Shown: in pieces, positions 12,901-24,974 of the stretch
Layout of the letters: every line of letters starts with the position of its first letter
Numbering within the stretch: position 1 is the first letter of the stretch
NCBI GenBank assembly: GCA_958299035.1
Contig: CATQJL010000001.1
Location: forward strand, 75,165,594 to 75,229,593
Length of the DNA: 64,000 nucleotides
Direction of reading: 5' to 3'
Source: Cylicocyclus nassatus
Lineage: Eukaryota; Nematoda; Chromadorea; Rhabditida; Strongylidae
Notes under the pieces: generated by a model
Databases searched by the model: none
What the model was told of the DNA's origin: nothing
What the model saw: the letters and a program-made list of their open reading frames with translations, nothing else
Program-made: the position numbers and the translations under genes

Positions 12901-13600
12901 GGTACATTGGAATGTTACTAAGTGAAGAAAAGAGTTGAATCACATATATCACAATCAATTCATTTAGCAGTATAGCAAGTAACGAAGTTTACAAGCGAAA
13001 GCCTATCGAAAAATAACGTTTAATTTTCCATGCGTGCCGCGACGTACGTGGCAAAGTGTGGCTCAACCACGATGTAATGCGCTCCACTACTACACTGGAC
13101 CCTATTACTTCGTTGATATTGCTATCCCATTATATCAGAATAATAAATTCTCTTTTAGATCTGTTGAGGCAGTAGAATTGCTGATCGGTAAGTGAACAAA
13201 TTCGTCAGTGAATTGCTGGCTTGGAAGGAGTTTAATCATTCTAGGTCCTAATTAAAAGCAATTTGAGGCAGTAGACATTGTTGCAGTTGTACTATCCCAA
13301 ATCCCCTGAGCGTTTATTACACATTTGTATGCTGCGTAAGCATCAAATGATTTCGAATGTGCTACGAGAGCAAGCGTTATTCAGGGGTCGCGCATCAGAT
13401 TTCGACGAGGTCTGACATTTGCAAAAATTAATTTCTCGAGTTCAACATTTACGCCTGGGAAGTTTGAGTCTGATATGTTGTCGCGCACACTGACCCCATC
13501 GGCCATCAGAGACTGATGATCTATCTAGCGATGAGTAGGGCCGAGCAAGAAGTGGCACACAACCGCCGAATACGACCCCTCCTCTAAATTCTACCTTGCC
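10000..13600. other. No confident gene; weak minus-strand exons
   Basis: Minus-strand frames at 11557-11772 (71 codons, start MNCDGLPILPEEKAKL), 11011-11214 (67 codons, hydrophobic core LLLAVGFLLQLL) and 12156-12290 (before a GTAAGTAAC donor) could be exons of one gene, but I could not join them in a consistent phase. No repeat arms are seen. Confidence 0.25.
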
Positions 13601-13689
13601 CACCCCTCTCCCTTTTCGTTTGTCTGCCGTAGACATGAAATAAAGGCTTTACCTAACAAAATTAGTAACACATTTGTGATTATCATGTC

Positions 13690-13990
13690 AGATAATCCCT
13701 GTGGACCAAGTTTTAGCGAATTCTGAGGTATTGGGCCACCCAAGTGGTGGCCTGTTGCAAACATACTTACTATATTTCAAAAGCGAATTAGCTACTTCAT
13801 CTTGTACTCTACGAAGCACTACTCCCTATTTGCCTATGCCATAAATCCTGCTTCAAATAACCATCAAACTACGAAATTAGGAGCCGGTCATCTTGTTTGT
13901 CCCGTTTTTCGCTTGCAGTATTTGTGCTTTCAGCTACTATTGCTCAAACAAAAGAAAACGAATTTGGCTCTAATCACTTTTACAAAAACT
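13690..13990 (-). CDS. Possible 3' exons of an unknown gene
   Basis: An exon of about 55 bases (around 13828-13772) reads GVVLRRVQDEVANSLLKY between a CAAATAG acceptor and a GTAAGTATG donor. The next acceptor (ACCTCAG) continues in frame for 11 codons to a TGA. An upstream open stretch (around 13970-13880) encodes a charged segment (ESTNTASEKRDKQDDR), but its phase does not join cleanly. No family is recognised. Confidence 0.2.
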
Positions 13991-14032
13991 ACGAGATTTT
14001 TACTATCAAATTGTGCCTAATCTGCCTCCTAA

Positions 14033-14108
14033 AATTCTCATTGGAGGTAAGTTAATGGAGTGTGGCTGGGTTGTGCCACACTCCATTAACTTACCTCCAA
14101 TGAGAATT
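14033..14108. repeat. Perfect 34-base inverted repeat, 8-base loop
   Basis: Arms 14033-14066 and 14075-14108 are perfectly complementary; the loop is TGGGTTGT. A third partial copy of the right arm (GTGCCACACCCCATTAACTT) lies at about 14139-14165. The arm contains GGTGGCACAACC-like ends in neither flank, so the transposon class is unclear. Confidence 0.75.
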
Positions 14109-14353
14109 ACATAGTGGCGGCCACAGCTTTTTAGGGATTGTGCCACACCCCATTAACTTACCTTCAAACCATTCAAATATCTGCCTTTTTATATCGTTGC
14201 TATTGCTCAACCTTCTTCTTTAGATAATAAAAAAGATCATTTAAAATTGCTTTTTCTAGGGAAAGATGTAATCGTTTTCCCTCACCTATACAAAGGGAAA
14301 ATGCTGCGGTCCTTTTGGGTTACGGTAGCATGCCTAGACTGCGCCACTATGTA

Positions 14354-15273
14354 TTAGGTTGTAACAGAATTAATGCAGGTTTTCCGCTCACCTTTTTCAG
14401 AATGTTGGTTTAGAAAGAAAAACTGTCCTCCCAGAAAGTCTTGCATGCCATTTGAAAGCTCTTTTCTTCTAATTTCTTATGCATTCTTTCGTTGCAGTGG
14501 AAGTGAATTTGTCTAGAAGTTCTGAGCCCATGAACCCAAGAAACCAAACCTCGAAATTCTCTCTCTCTCAACATACCTGGCTCTAAAACCACCAGAAACA
14601 ATCGGAATTCGCTGCAAATTTACATAGTATTTTTGAGTGAGCTATGTTAAAAAATGCATGCTGAATCATGAATTCTAAAAACATTTGAGCCCAGAAATTT
14701 CAGAGCAAAATTCAACGGTCGCTGTGGTCTGTCTGCCCTACATAAAAATCCTCAGCGCGAAGCGACTGCGGAGCTTTGGCTTTACATAGGAAGAATAGGT
14801 TTAAGACATTTATGGCTGAAAAAATCGGGAGCCGTTTTCCCTATTCAGCTTTGAAAAAATTCAAAAGTTCCAGAAAAGCGATTTTTCAAAATCTCAGAAA
14901 AGTCGAAAAAATGAGTACTTTCAAAATTTTTTCAAATGTCCTCTCGCAAAGAATTCTTTTTCAATTCCGAATTTAGCCCTGCTGCACAACCGATCATAGA
15001 CTACACAGTGAGTTATATTTGCGCTACCTTACTACATTTGATAGTAAGTTATGGTCTCTTAAAGTGAAGGTTTTCCGAAAAAATTCTTGACAGAATTCGG
15101 GCTATAAGATTTTTCTCAATGAAGCTACAACAACAAAATAATGCATATTGAGTTGAGAAAGGTTTGCTGATTACAACAATTCTTGCTGCACGCGAAAAGA
15201 CTACTTGTGTAAAAAGTTATAGTGATCCAAACACAAAATTCAGAAAACCTGCATTAATTCTGTTACAACCTAA
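14354..15273. mobile_element. Mariner-type non-autonomous element
   Basis: The ends TTAGGTTGTAACAGAATTAA... and its exact inverse (...TTAATTCTGTTACAACCTAA) form terminal repeats of about 31 bases, flanked on both sides by TA (14352-14353 and 15274-15275), the target duplication expected for mariner/Tc1. The roughly 860 interior bases hold only short frames (63-66 codons) with no transposase motif that I can see. Confidence 0.75.
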
Positions 15274-15754
15274 TAAATCGCGAAAAAAGGCGACAAGGAT
15301 AAACACATTTGATAGACTAAGTCTCGTAATTTACATAATGGTGATTTGAGCCTGACTGGCCCTCTCTAAGCTGAGATTTGAAAGCGGAAAATGGAACAAA
15401 TGAGATTTTGGTTTGCACGTAATTCCATAGTTTGGGTGTTATTCGAAGTGGAATACTTAATGTGAGCAAAGAAGTAGTACTTCTTTGTAATAAGTGCAGA
15501 AAGAAGTAGTTAATTCACCTTTAAAGCGAAGGTAACATGTTTGAAAATGACTCACTTGGATGGTCCTATATTCGGAAACTTCAGAATTCGCTGAAACTTA
15601 CCAAAATTATGCTCTTATGCTCATAGTGCTATTTTATTACGCTTACTGTACCTAAATGGTAAGGTAAAACATCAATCTGCTAGTACTTTACACAGTGCCT
15701 ATCTGACATTGTTAAAGAATATCATGTTGTCGCTAGCATTCACCTCGATAGCAA

Positions 15755-15780
15755 CCCCCCCCCCCCTTCCCCGACCCCTC
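15755..15780. repeat. Poly-C tract
   Basis: A run of about 13 C residues in a C-rich stretch. Similar homopolymer tracts occur near 25350 (G), 27866 (C), 50811 (G) and 55081 (C). Confidence 0.8.
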
Positions 15781-16149
15781 AATAAGACCCTCCCCCAGGT
15801 ATGGCATGCCACACCCCACGCTTGACCCTGGTGATGAGACGGAAATTAGTAGAGTTTGTGTGCGTCATATGGGTGAATCTGAATCTAGATTTGTGGCGCG
15901 GGCATGTCCCCGCTTGGGCGTTTGACATAGGAATTGAAAAACTGTTTCAAATTGGTGGCGGAGATGACGGAGGCCGTTAGTAGGCATGTACAAGCATCAA
16001 CGAAAAATAGTCAGAGGCGTATTTCGGAATTACACACCATAGCTTTCCTTCGCTTAACTCACGCAGAGACTAGCTAAGGTAGCCACAAAAACTTAGGAAA
16101 CGTTCCATTACCCTAGAGCCCGTAGGACTCATTTATGGGAAGCCATTTA

Positions 16150-17099
16150 TTAGGTTGTCCGGAAATTAATGCTCGTTTTGAATTTCAACCGCAAAAAGTC
16201 ATACACGTCTCTCTTCTAAATGGGTTGCAAAGTACCATTCGATAGAGCAAAGCAAGCTCTACAAGAGGGCCATCTTGCTTTTGCAACAGCTCTAATCCAC
16301 CACGAGTTTCGAGCCAAAAACTAAAATGATTCAACTGCCGGAAAAACTGAGAAAAATCGCAACTTAGTTCGTAAAAATCCTACAAAAATTCTAACTTGCT
16401 CACATAAACATTATCCACATAAAACATCTATATACGTCTTTGCCATATTTTTTCCTCTGTTAGAAATCAAGAAAACGGAAATTTTCGTGCATTTGCCAAA
16501 GTGATGCTGTGCCGTTCCCACATAGGTAGTAGTATACTACAGACCTTTAGAAGTACAAACGTAAATTTCCAGCTCTCTACAAGCTTTAGTTCTTGAGAAA
16601 TATCGAATACAGTTTTCCCTAGTCATGTGGTCCAAGCTAAAATTCAAATTTCTCGCGAACTAAAACTTGTAGAGAGCTAGAAATTTACATTTGTACGTCT
16701 AAAGGTCTGTGGTATACTACCACCTATGTGGAAACGGCACAGCACCACTTTGGCAAACGCACAAAAATTTCCGTTTTCTCGATTTTTAACAGAGAAAAAA
16801 ATACGGCAACGGCGTATATAGATGTTTTATGTGGATAGTGTTTACGTGAGCAAGTTAGAATTTTTGTAGGATTTTTACGAACTGAGTTACGATTTTTCTC
16901 GATTTTTCGGGCAGTTGAATCTTTTCAGTTTTTGGCTCGAAACTCGTGGTGGATCAGAGCTGTTGCTAAAGCAAGATAGCCATCTTGTAGAGATTGCTTT
17001 GCTCTATCGAATGGTACTTTGCAACCCATTTAGAAGAGAGACGTGTATGACTTTTTGCGGTTGAAATTCAAAACGAGCATTAATTTCCGGACAACCTAA
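16150..17099. mobile_element. Near-perfect 950-base palindromic mariner-type element
   Basis: The two halves are inverted copies almost end to end: TTAGGTTGTCCGGAAATTAA at the left, the inverse TTAATTTCCGGACAACCTAA at the right, with matching blocks throughout, such as GTACCATTCGATAGAGCAA and GTGGTATACTAC-type sequence near the centre. TA flanks both sides. The arms (about 470 bases) differ by scattered substitutions only, suggesting recent origin. No protein is encoded. Confidence 0.85.
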
Positions 17100-17302
17100 T
17101 ATATTGAGCTATCACCCAATGCAACACCTTGGGTCGGCCAAGGTCAGAACGATAAGATCCACAGACAAAGCGACGCAAATACTCCACGCAAGCAAGGACG
17201 CTTCACACTTTACCCAGAATAATTAATTGAGTTTTGTAAGTAAGGAGAAGCAAAGTACCTTAATTTAACGAGTACAAAACGCACCTTTTTCGAGTTTTTT
17301 AG

Positions 17303-18062
17303 CGAGTTTTTCATCCTCGTCGTTATGTTCCGAAAGAAGAAGATTACGCCGCAAGATAATACCTCTGTGACGAAATTTTTGATTTTCGGATGGACGAGTT
17401 GAAAAAAAAATTGGGTGCGTCTCGTACTCCTAAAATTGGGGTAAGTAACCGTACATCTTTAAAATAGTGCGAGCAACATGTGGATTAAAAAGTAAGAAAA
17501 GATATGTGTTGACATAAACGCATCATTGCAAGAGGACACTTCGTCAAATGAAGTTATGATAGGGATGACCGTAAGTATTCAAGACAGCTAATTTATTCAT
17601 ATCCGTCTTATCTATAGCATGTGAGCTTCGGCAAGAATTTCTATAAAAAAGCTGTTACGTTCGATTGTTTGACAAGCCGTACAGAAAATGCTATCAAAAC
17701 AACTGAATCTGTTCGTCACGTTTGCTATTTGCGCCTTTACGGCATTAACCCGCTTCGTGCGTGCGGCAGGGCGGTCCAAAAAATAATCACTTCAGATTAT
17801 GCGTCACGCAACAACCAATTTTTATTTTTTCTGCTTTCTTCCTCAAGCGCCCTCCCTTAAGATCTGTTTTCGCAAGTGCGAAGTGCTGCGCTTTTGCAAG
17901 TCTCTAGGGTTTTTTTTCTGGAGGTGAGAAAGCGGGTGTTAAATCCTACAAACTTTTCTTGTCAAGGCGTGTGCGCGACAAAGGTTTCATCTGAGAAAAC
18001 TTCTTCCAAGTGTGCGAACGTGGGACTTTGTTGGAATTTTCCACTCAAATTTATATGTTTAA
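17303..18062 (+). pseudogene. hAT-type transposase remnant (putative)
   Basis: Candidate exons: 17303-17440 (one in-frame TAA at 17357, or starting at ATG 17390), 17502-17570, and from 17618, joined in phase 0 by GTAAGT donors. The reading KIGICVDINA...VMIGMTHVSFGK...AVTFDCLTSRTENAI...YGIN...KIITSDYASRNN follows the order of the hAT catalytic core: an early Asp (VDI), a T-H strand, an H/RT-x-N motif, then a T-D-N-A-S-N-like motif carrying the second Asp. After 17857 the frame stops. An alternative splice at 17756 gives a 133-residue product through 17877-17923 and 17967-18062. No terminal repeats were found. A remnant is more likely than a working gene. Confidence 0.4.
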
Positions 18063-18099
18063 ATGCTTCAAAGAGCGCTGAGAAAAAATAAATCACAAG

Positions 18100-20030
18100 C
18101 ATACGGTTTATCGTATGCTAAGTTCATGAAGTTTACGGTCATATCGTTGAACAATTCCAAATCAAAATCGTTGCCCTCGTTTGAACTGGACGTTTTCAGC
18201 TGGATTGAAACGTGGAAAAAGGTCATGTAAATGCTATTCAAAATTCAGCATTACCTGTCCACAGCGGATAGAAGATTAGGTCGCCGAGGGGGAGCTTCTC
18301 GCGGACATGAGGAATTGCATATGTGTACAACGGCTATTTGAGATAGTAAATATCGTGGATTTCACGCACTAGAAACCGCGTTGACGCTGAATTCGCGTGG
18401 ACGTACCTTTATGAACATCCGCACGCGTTGGGGATTAGCCTTTACACAATTCCTAACATTCACAAATTTGTCTTGCCATTTGATCTTGGATCCAAATAGA
18501 TATATTGGTCACAGCTGAAACCCAAACGAAGCTCTAGACAACACTTTGGATACACTTTTTTGGTGACAAGTTTGACACCTCCTCATGCTTTTGTACCCAT
18601 TCCAAAGTTTATCTCACTGTGCACGGTTTCTTTTTCTTCACTTCTAAACATAAATAACAATTATTTTTGGATTTTAAGCAGATTTCTCTCTATGCATTTT
18701 GGCCATGTCTCGCATAACTGCAAACCATCGGGATCTTGGTAAAAGGCGTTCGCGAAGTGCAAACAAAAGCAAGCAAGACAATAATAGCATGCTGACAACG
18801 AAAAAAGCACGTTGATACAAATTGAGAATTGCCCTTTACAGATGATAGATTTGCTAGTACAGACGAGCAACTACGAAAGGGCAATGATGAACATCTGACT
18901 TATAAAATTAATTTGTTAAGTGCGGAAAATTGGGAATGTAATCAGGCTTATTACGGAAAGCAGTACAGAAGGCTTGGCGAGTGCTAATAACGTAGCTTGA
19001 ATATGACAAATTTGGAGGAAAACAATATGAGTGCAAAAGCAAAAGCAGACCAGTTTTTCAAATTGTGAATCAAATATTAGGTTGTCTACTAATGTACATA
19101 GACTGGTTACCAATAAGGAATTGGAATACAAATTCTTTGCGAATAGAAAGCATTCTCCCATGACGAAAAATTGCAAGGAAGTGAGATACCCCAATTTTCT
19201 CACTGTGCGCAAATGTGAGGAATTTTCGTTTTTCAATCAAAGAAATTCAAAATGACAGATTACAATTTTGATTATTGTTCGTATAGCAAAAAATCTGCGC
19301 TTACCCCAAAACTAAATTGCTCATCTTTGCGTCAATCATGGCATGAAAGCAAAGGCATACAAATCCGAACAACTAAATTTTTGGAAATAGCCGTCTTGGT
19401 GCGTAATTGTCTTTCAGAGGTAGTAGAGAATTCTGAATAGTTTGTGTATGTAGAAAAAGATTTAAACTACTTTTCTTAAAAAACAGATGAAAAACAATCA
19501 AGAAAGTTTAAAGAGATTTTCGTGTCAATTTAGCCAATCTAGTGATCAAATCTTTACTAGAATAGTGAAGCAGTGCTAGGGATGCAGCAGTAGCCCTAAA
19601 CAAACAAAAATAGATGAAGTGATCTTTCAAGATGGATGTATATGGTCTTAGAGGCATGAAAAGCTCACCTCAACTCCACTATTTTTATCTGCGGAGCTTT
19701 TTCTGCATAGAAGTTATGAGCAATATAGCAAACGAATATTTGTGCACAAAATTTTCCTCTACCATTTGCACGGAACAATGATAACTTTCAGAGCTATGCA
19801 ATTGATATTTTTGATCCCGATATATCCGAATTTCGGCTTCTCTAGACGTTAGGAAAATTTAACGAATGATTCCATGTGTCGATTCAAACTTCTGTTCCGG
19901 TAAAGCTCAATACTCCTAACACAAAAGTTGCATACTTTTGGGAAATAGTTTCGGTTAGCTTCTCATGCGTTCCAAAACAGCATCTATCACATTTTGAAAG
20001 GTCAGCTTGATTCATTTTCTTTCCTTGTGA
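18100..20030. other. No confident gene
   Basis: The minus frame 18916-19236 is hydrophobic (blocks like LLALAKPSVLLSVISLITF) and could be part of a membrane protein exon, but it has no start codon near its head and no convincing upstream exon. The stretch 19600-20030 weakly resembles an ACAAGG-family foldback (right end CTTTCCTTGTG at about 20020). Confidence 0.25.
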
Positions 20031-20035
20031 GTGGT

Positions 20036-20273
20036 TTGGTCCAGATGTGGGTTGAAATGCACGAATTTGGATGGACTCGCCGATAAGCTTTATACTCGCG
20101 AGCAGCTGTGACAAATTTGTAATGTCTAGGCCCTTGTGCATGAACATCCCTGCGGCTAGGGTAGCGGCGTTTGCCCGCTGCCGCTTCGTCGCTGGAGACA
20201 CCGCTTCCTTAGCCGCAGACTTTTTAATGCATGCGTGCCTAAAATACATACATGCGTGGCTTGTTGCAGATGT
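20036..20273 (-). CDS. Possible exon, unknown lysine/alanine-rich protein
   Basis: Part of a 140-codon minus frame with more GC-rich, protein-like codon use than its surroundings. It could start after a GTATTTTAG acceptor near 20260 and reads KKSAAKEAVSPATKRQR, then a more hydrophobic part (DITNLSQLLASIKLIG). The 3' half of the full frame (below about 20030) looks like transposon sequence. The opposite strand is also open for 79 codons, so the evidence is weak. Confidence 0.22.
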
Positions 20274-20779
20274 CCGCATGGGGCCACCTCCTTCGGCTAC
20301 ATGCATTTGATCAAAAAATCTGCACAGTGTTTGATCTTAATAATTTTCTTGTTTGTCTCTCGCCGATCTTTAGCTACCATTCTATAGCAACTTAGGCTCT
20401 CATCATAGAGTGAGACCCCAATCTCTATTCGTTACTCTACATGACGGTATGTAGTTCCAGTATATAGGCCGAATTGTGAATGGCCTCCCGAATAAAATTC
20501 TTCCAAAGTGTTTGAAAAATTGTAGCAGAGTTTTCAAGCATAGTAATTTTTTCCGCAAATTCAAGATTGGGTTTTTTTTAAAGACCTAATGACAAATAAA
20601 AGAACATCGGAAGAGCAGCTGTTACTGTTTCTGAAATAACTTATGGAGGAAAGACGTGGTGCACAAATTCTACATTTAGGAACAGCGGCTCTGGTTAACC
20701 TAGTAAGATAGTTTTTGCCTTATTTGACTTTCTTTCTGAAACAAAATGTGACTCTCAACGGCTTAAAACACTCTTCAAA

Positions 20780-20983
20780 TTTCCTGCCGTGATTCTACAG
20801 CAACGAAGAAGGATCGATGGTTTGCTCTATACTGCAAATTTAAGGTGAAGCCACCTCTACAAAATGACTCCTGAAGGTTGACAAAAGACCTTAAAGAGCA
20901 TGTTCGCGGAAGAGACGCAGAGTCCAGCGTGGGAATGGAGATGCTATGCAAGCGACACAACATTTGATAAGCCCTGTAAGTTC
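20780..20983. mobile_element. Mosaic foldback fragment
   Basis: The right end (20895-20983; rc TACAGGGCTTATCAAATG) matches one arm of the element at 50540-50775, including the GACTCTGC...CTTCCGCG block. The left part (20790-20860) matches, inverted, the interior of the CAGGGTG element at 23286 (motif TACAGTATAGAGCGAA). Hence it is a chimera of two families or an ancestor linking them. Confidence 0.5.
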
Positions 20984-20999
20984 CCTAGAGCGCAAGATC

Positions 21000-23280
21000 G
21001 CATACAGTCCTCTACCCCACGACTATGATGTGTGTATATCAAGAGGCAGAAGAGAAAGGAGTAGCTTGTGCACGATTTGTTAAGCAAGTACTGGTATCAC
21101 TCCCAACCCGTCTAGATGGTTGTTTAGATGGATTTCCCAATCAGGTTTACGAAACCTAGTTTTGATAACATTATGTATAGTTAAGAAGAGACCAAATATA
21201 GGTCTCGAGCTTTTTACATCATCTAAATGAAACAAGTCACAAAACCTTTAACAACAAAATGCGCTCTCGGATCAAGTTGCTTCTATTTGGTCGTTCCATA
21301 AGTTCGTAGCGTTCTCATAAAATAACAGAATCATCAATTTTCACCAGAAATCAGGCAGGAATGTAGTCTTCAACGTAGCGCACGACATTTTGCCACGTTC
21401 CTGTCTGCTTTTCAATCTCAATTTTCCAAACGGCAGCGCCGGGTCCCAAGAATGTCATCTAACCAGCGCTCAAATCACTCACTAATTGAAACATGCACCA
21501 TTTATAAGGTTATAAGGTGTAAGGTTTGCGAGAGGGCAGAACAAATGATAATCGAGGTTTAAGTGGTATTTTGGGTCTGAAGTACCTCCTAGTCATTTCT
21601 TGCAGGACAGTTTTGACGACGTTTGCCGTATGAGGTCATGTTTCGTCATGCAGAAAAATTCATTGAGTCTGCTTCTTGGCTTTTTCTGCGGTATGACCTC
21701 ATTAAGACTTGCGTTGGCTTGCATACGGTATGGTCGACCGTCATCTCTTGTCCAGCAATTTTTAGTGCAGAACTTCCTGCCCATCCCCGAAAAGTTTCAG
21801 GGACCCTGCTCAGCCCTCAGCCCTTTTGTAGTAATCCAAACAGTTTTCTTCTCATAGTGGTTGGCGAATGCCATGCTCCACAATCTGCAAGAATCCGTGC
21901 AAAAACGCTTTCTTTTATGAGCAAAGAATGCGCGAATGCTCAAATTGCTCTTTTTGCCTTTTAGGATTCCCATACTTGGAATTCAAGAGATCGAGTAGAT
22001 TAGCTTTCCACTCAAATTAGCAGGTACATAGTGAAGCGCATAATCAGCCCTTCCTAATGATATACGCATTTTGCCACATATTAACCTCTCCGCAAAGAAG
22101 TGAGGACGAAAATGAAAACGCTACGAACTTATGCAACGACCTAATATGTCCATGAAGCAACCGCAAGTCGCCCAGCACGTGCCGTTTGGAGACAGTTTTT
22201 CTCTTTGATTCATTTCGCTGCAAGCGACTTTAACTAGTGGAAAAGGAGGGCTAAATTCCCTCCTTTAGCTTCGAATATGTATAGTATGTATTTTGAGAAC
22301 TGCCTTTTCAGCTTACCGCTGTTTTTGTCACACTATTTTCGACTTCCGTTCTACGCTAAACTTATCTTTGCTTGTTGCAAATTATCAACGCTATTTCTCG
22401 GCATAACTAAAGCGAAACGTCATAATTTTTGAAAAAAAACCTTGTACTCGAAGGCTTCCTCATGTTTAATCCTGGTCTTAACACCAGCCTCATTGAGGCT
22501 AAATCTGCGAAGTAGCAGAGGTATTGCAACGGAAAAAATTTTGTTTAGAATATAGCTGAAGTTATATGGAGCGTCAACAACCGGGCAAGTTATTCTTCAG
22601 CTTTTTTTCAACCATGGAGATGTGATATTTTTAGTGCTTGAGCCGCTTTGTTCCCACTCACGCGAAACATGAAAGTGAATCTAAAGGCAACGTGATATTG
22701 GCTTTTTGTTTCTTTGTCGAGTTACATAGTGTCAGCGCAGCCTCTACGGAAAAATGGAATTGCTCTGTTGTATAACGGAACATCCGTATAAATTACCAAT
22801 CAAAGTAAACAGTCTGCAAAGCTTGAACTACTGACTGCGATGTATTCCCAAGAATAGCTGAACCTCTCGTTTGCCCATACCGCAAATTATTCATTACTGA
22901 ATTTTGTGATAGATGACAACGTAAGCATTATGATAGTATAGATATGGCATGGATTATCTATAGGGTGTCATAAAAGAATTGCACACTGTATAGTCGTCAA
23001 TGACTCTCTTGCTTCAAAGCTTTTTGTCGATGTTCGAGTATTATTGATGAAGTGGCTCATTACTCTGTTTACAGTTACTGCCAGCTGGCGTACCCGGTTT
23101 AACCCGGGACTGGGTAACCAAACCGTCACGCGATACACACTGAGCAAAGGCAGAACTTACTTATCTACTGACTTGTGTCAGTAGTGACTTGTATGACAGT
23201 ACAGGGTTACGATAGAAACTCTAGAGAGGATTCTAAGCCATTGAAAATTGCATTTTGCCTCGGAAAGGAAACCAAGCCTT
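21000..23280. other. No gene recognised
   Basis: Overlapping plus frames at 21600-21964 (85 and 113 codons) lie in the same DNA in different frames and lack splice or motif support. A CAGGGTG-like end (TATAGGGTGTCATAAAAGAA) occurs near 22960 without a visible partner. Confidence 0.3.
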
Positions 23281-23285
23281 ATATA

Positions 23286-24027
23286 CAGGGTGTCCCAAAA
23301 GAATGTATCGAACGTTTGATCATTGATAACTTTCCTATATGGAAAGCTTTCGCAGATTTTTGAGTGTGAAACGGTAGAGCTGGATTCAACTTAGATTTAC
23401 AGTATAGAGCGAATTACCGATTTTTTTGGTTACTGTAGGATTACGGTAGGAATTTTAGACTAATTTTAGACTTTTGACAGGCGAGAGCTGCTTCTAAAAA
23501 AATCCAAAAAGCGAAATATTAAACTGAGGTTTTCGCAGGAATGCTGAATCTGATTACAATGTTTTCCGCTATCATACCCCTCGTCTGTCTACAATATGCT
23601 CACTGTGACGCTGAATTTTTGGCGACGACGACTTCTGACGACGTGTTTGTAGCTGCAACGTTGATTTAGTAAATTTCGAAAAAAAGCCAGAAAATTTAGC
23701 GTTGTAGTGCGCACACTCTAGGAAGATGAGGAGTACGACATCGGAAGACTTTGTAATTAGATTCAACATCTCCGAAAATCTTAGTTTAGCGTCCTTCGGG
23801 TTTTTTGGACTTTTTTTAGAAGCAGTTCTCGACTGTATAAAGCTTAAAATTAGTCGAAAATTCCTATCATAATCCTACAGTAACTAAGAGAAATCTGTGA
23901 TTCGCTTTATACTGTAAATCTAAGTTGAATCCAGCTCTACCGTATCACGCCCAATGATTCGCGAAAGCTTTCCATATAAGGTGGTTATTGGAGATCAAAC
24001 GTTCGATACATTTTTTGGAACACCCTG
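23286..24027. mobile_element. Foldback element with CAGGGTG ends
   Basis: The left end CAGGGTGTCCCAAAAGAATG and the right end (inverse of CAGGGTGTTCCAAAAAATG) are flanked by TATA. The arms pair for about 170 bases or more (GAAAGCTTTCGC, GGTAGAGCTGGATTCAACTT, TTACTGTAGGATTA...). No coding capacity. The right end abuts a TATG microsatellite. A shortened relative lies at 33026. Confidence 0.75.
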
Positions 24028-24029
24028 TA

Positions 24030-24340
24030 TAAAGCTGAATGTCTGTATGTGTGTATGTGTATGTGTATGTGTACATACGTTTGTGTATGTATGTGCATGT
24101 GTATGTTATGTGTATGTGTAGGTGTGGGCGTATATGTGTGTGTTCCAAATAGAAATCTTATTTCTAAACCAATTCGGACCAATTTGTACACCCATACTTC
24201 GGGCTGAGCAGGTGTCGTAGGTTTCTTTTATCGATCGATATCGATCTTATCGATTTTTTTGCAAAGTTTGAGCTACGGGGCTGAGAGTTAGCACAGGAGG
24301 TAGGTGAGCATGCTGATTACGGGATTATTATCTACAGTAC
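24030..24340. repeat. TATG/TG microsatellite plus TATCGAT repeat unit
   Basis: Positions 24041-24150 are a degenerate TATGTG tract following AAAGCTGAATGTCTGTATG. Then comes a unit with ATCGATTTTTTTGCAAAGTT, GAGCTACGGGGCTG, GCACAGGAGG and GCATGCTGATTACG. The same order recurs in the longer copy at 24975-25610, so this appears to be a truncated copy of that repeat family. The short His/Thr/Tyr frames on the minus strand are the microsatellite translated. Confidence 0.6.
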
Positions 24341-24974
24341 GCGAGTTTGCAATCCAGTAAGCCATAATCTCTTATACTAAGTAATAAACATTGCTGATTT
24401 CAAATAAAAATTTGCGCATCACAGTCAAGCTCTTCCATAAATTGTTTTAGGTAAACCGTTGCAACAGTTTTTCCAACGGCTTTTAAAGTTTGTTTACACC
24501 GTCAAAAGCACAGAAGACTTGTAAAAAGCTGTATCAGCATGCGTGAAAAATCAGCTACACAATTTTCAAAAATTTTTTTGGATATTTTCAAACAAACGCC
24601 TTATCTCCAATGGTGAGTTCGCTAAAAGCACCTACAGTAATCCTGCCTGCAGTAACGTGGAGCGATAGGTACTCTTACCAAGCAGTAAAGAATTGAAGTT
24701 AACTCAACGAAATGATTCCTAAATATCCGTTACGCTGAAGCCAGAGATCAATATCGACAAACATTATACACACTTTTGGGAAAACTTTTTATTTGAAAAA
24801 ACAAGGAAGGAAACACTGCGAGTTAGGTTGAAAGTTACCAGTTTGGTGTTTTCAAACTGAGAATACTTTTAATTCATACTGTATAGAAAGTTTTGTGGTA
24901 AAAACCGAAGTACCCTATCACGCAGGTAAAGTATGCGATTAAATATGGGCGAGGCATGTATAGCTTAATCCGTG

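Noticed and set aside
16065..16095. Resemblance of CTAAGGTAGCCACAAA to the conserved 28S rRNA stretch
   Set aside because: Similarity covers only about 20 bases with gaps; the flanks do not match rRNA.
18916..19324. Chemoreceptor-like membrane protein with a small first exon MSNLVL
   Set aside because: The only phase-consistent model needs a 22-base intron; hydrophobicity alone is not enough.
23945..24191. His/Thr/Tyr-rich minus frames
   Set aside because: They are a TATG/TG microsatellite translated.
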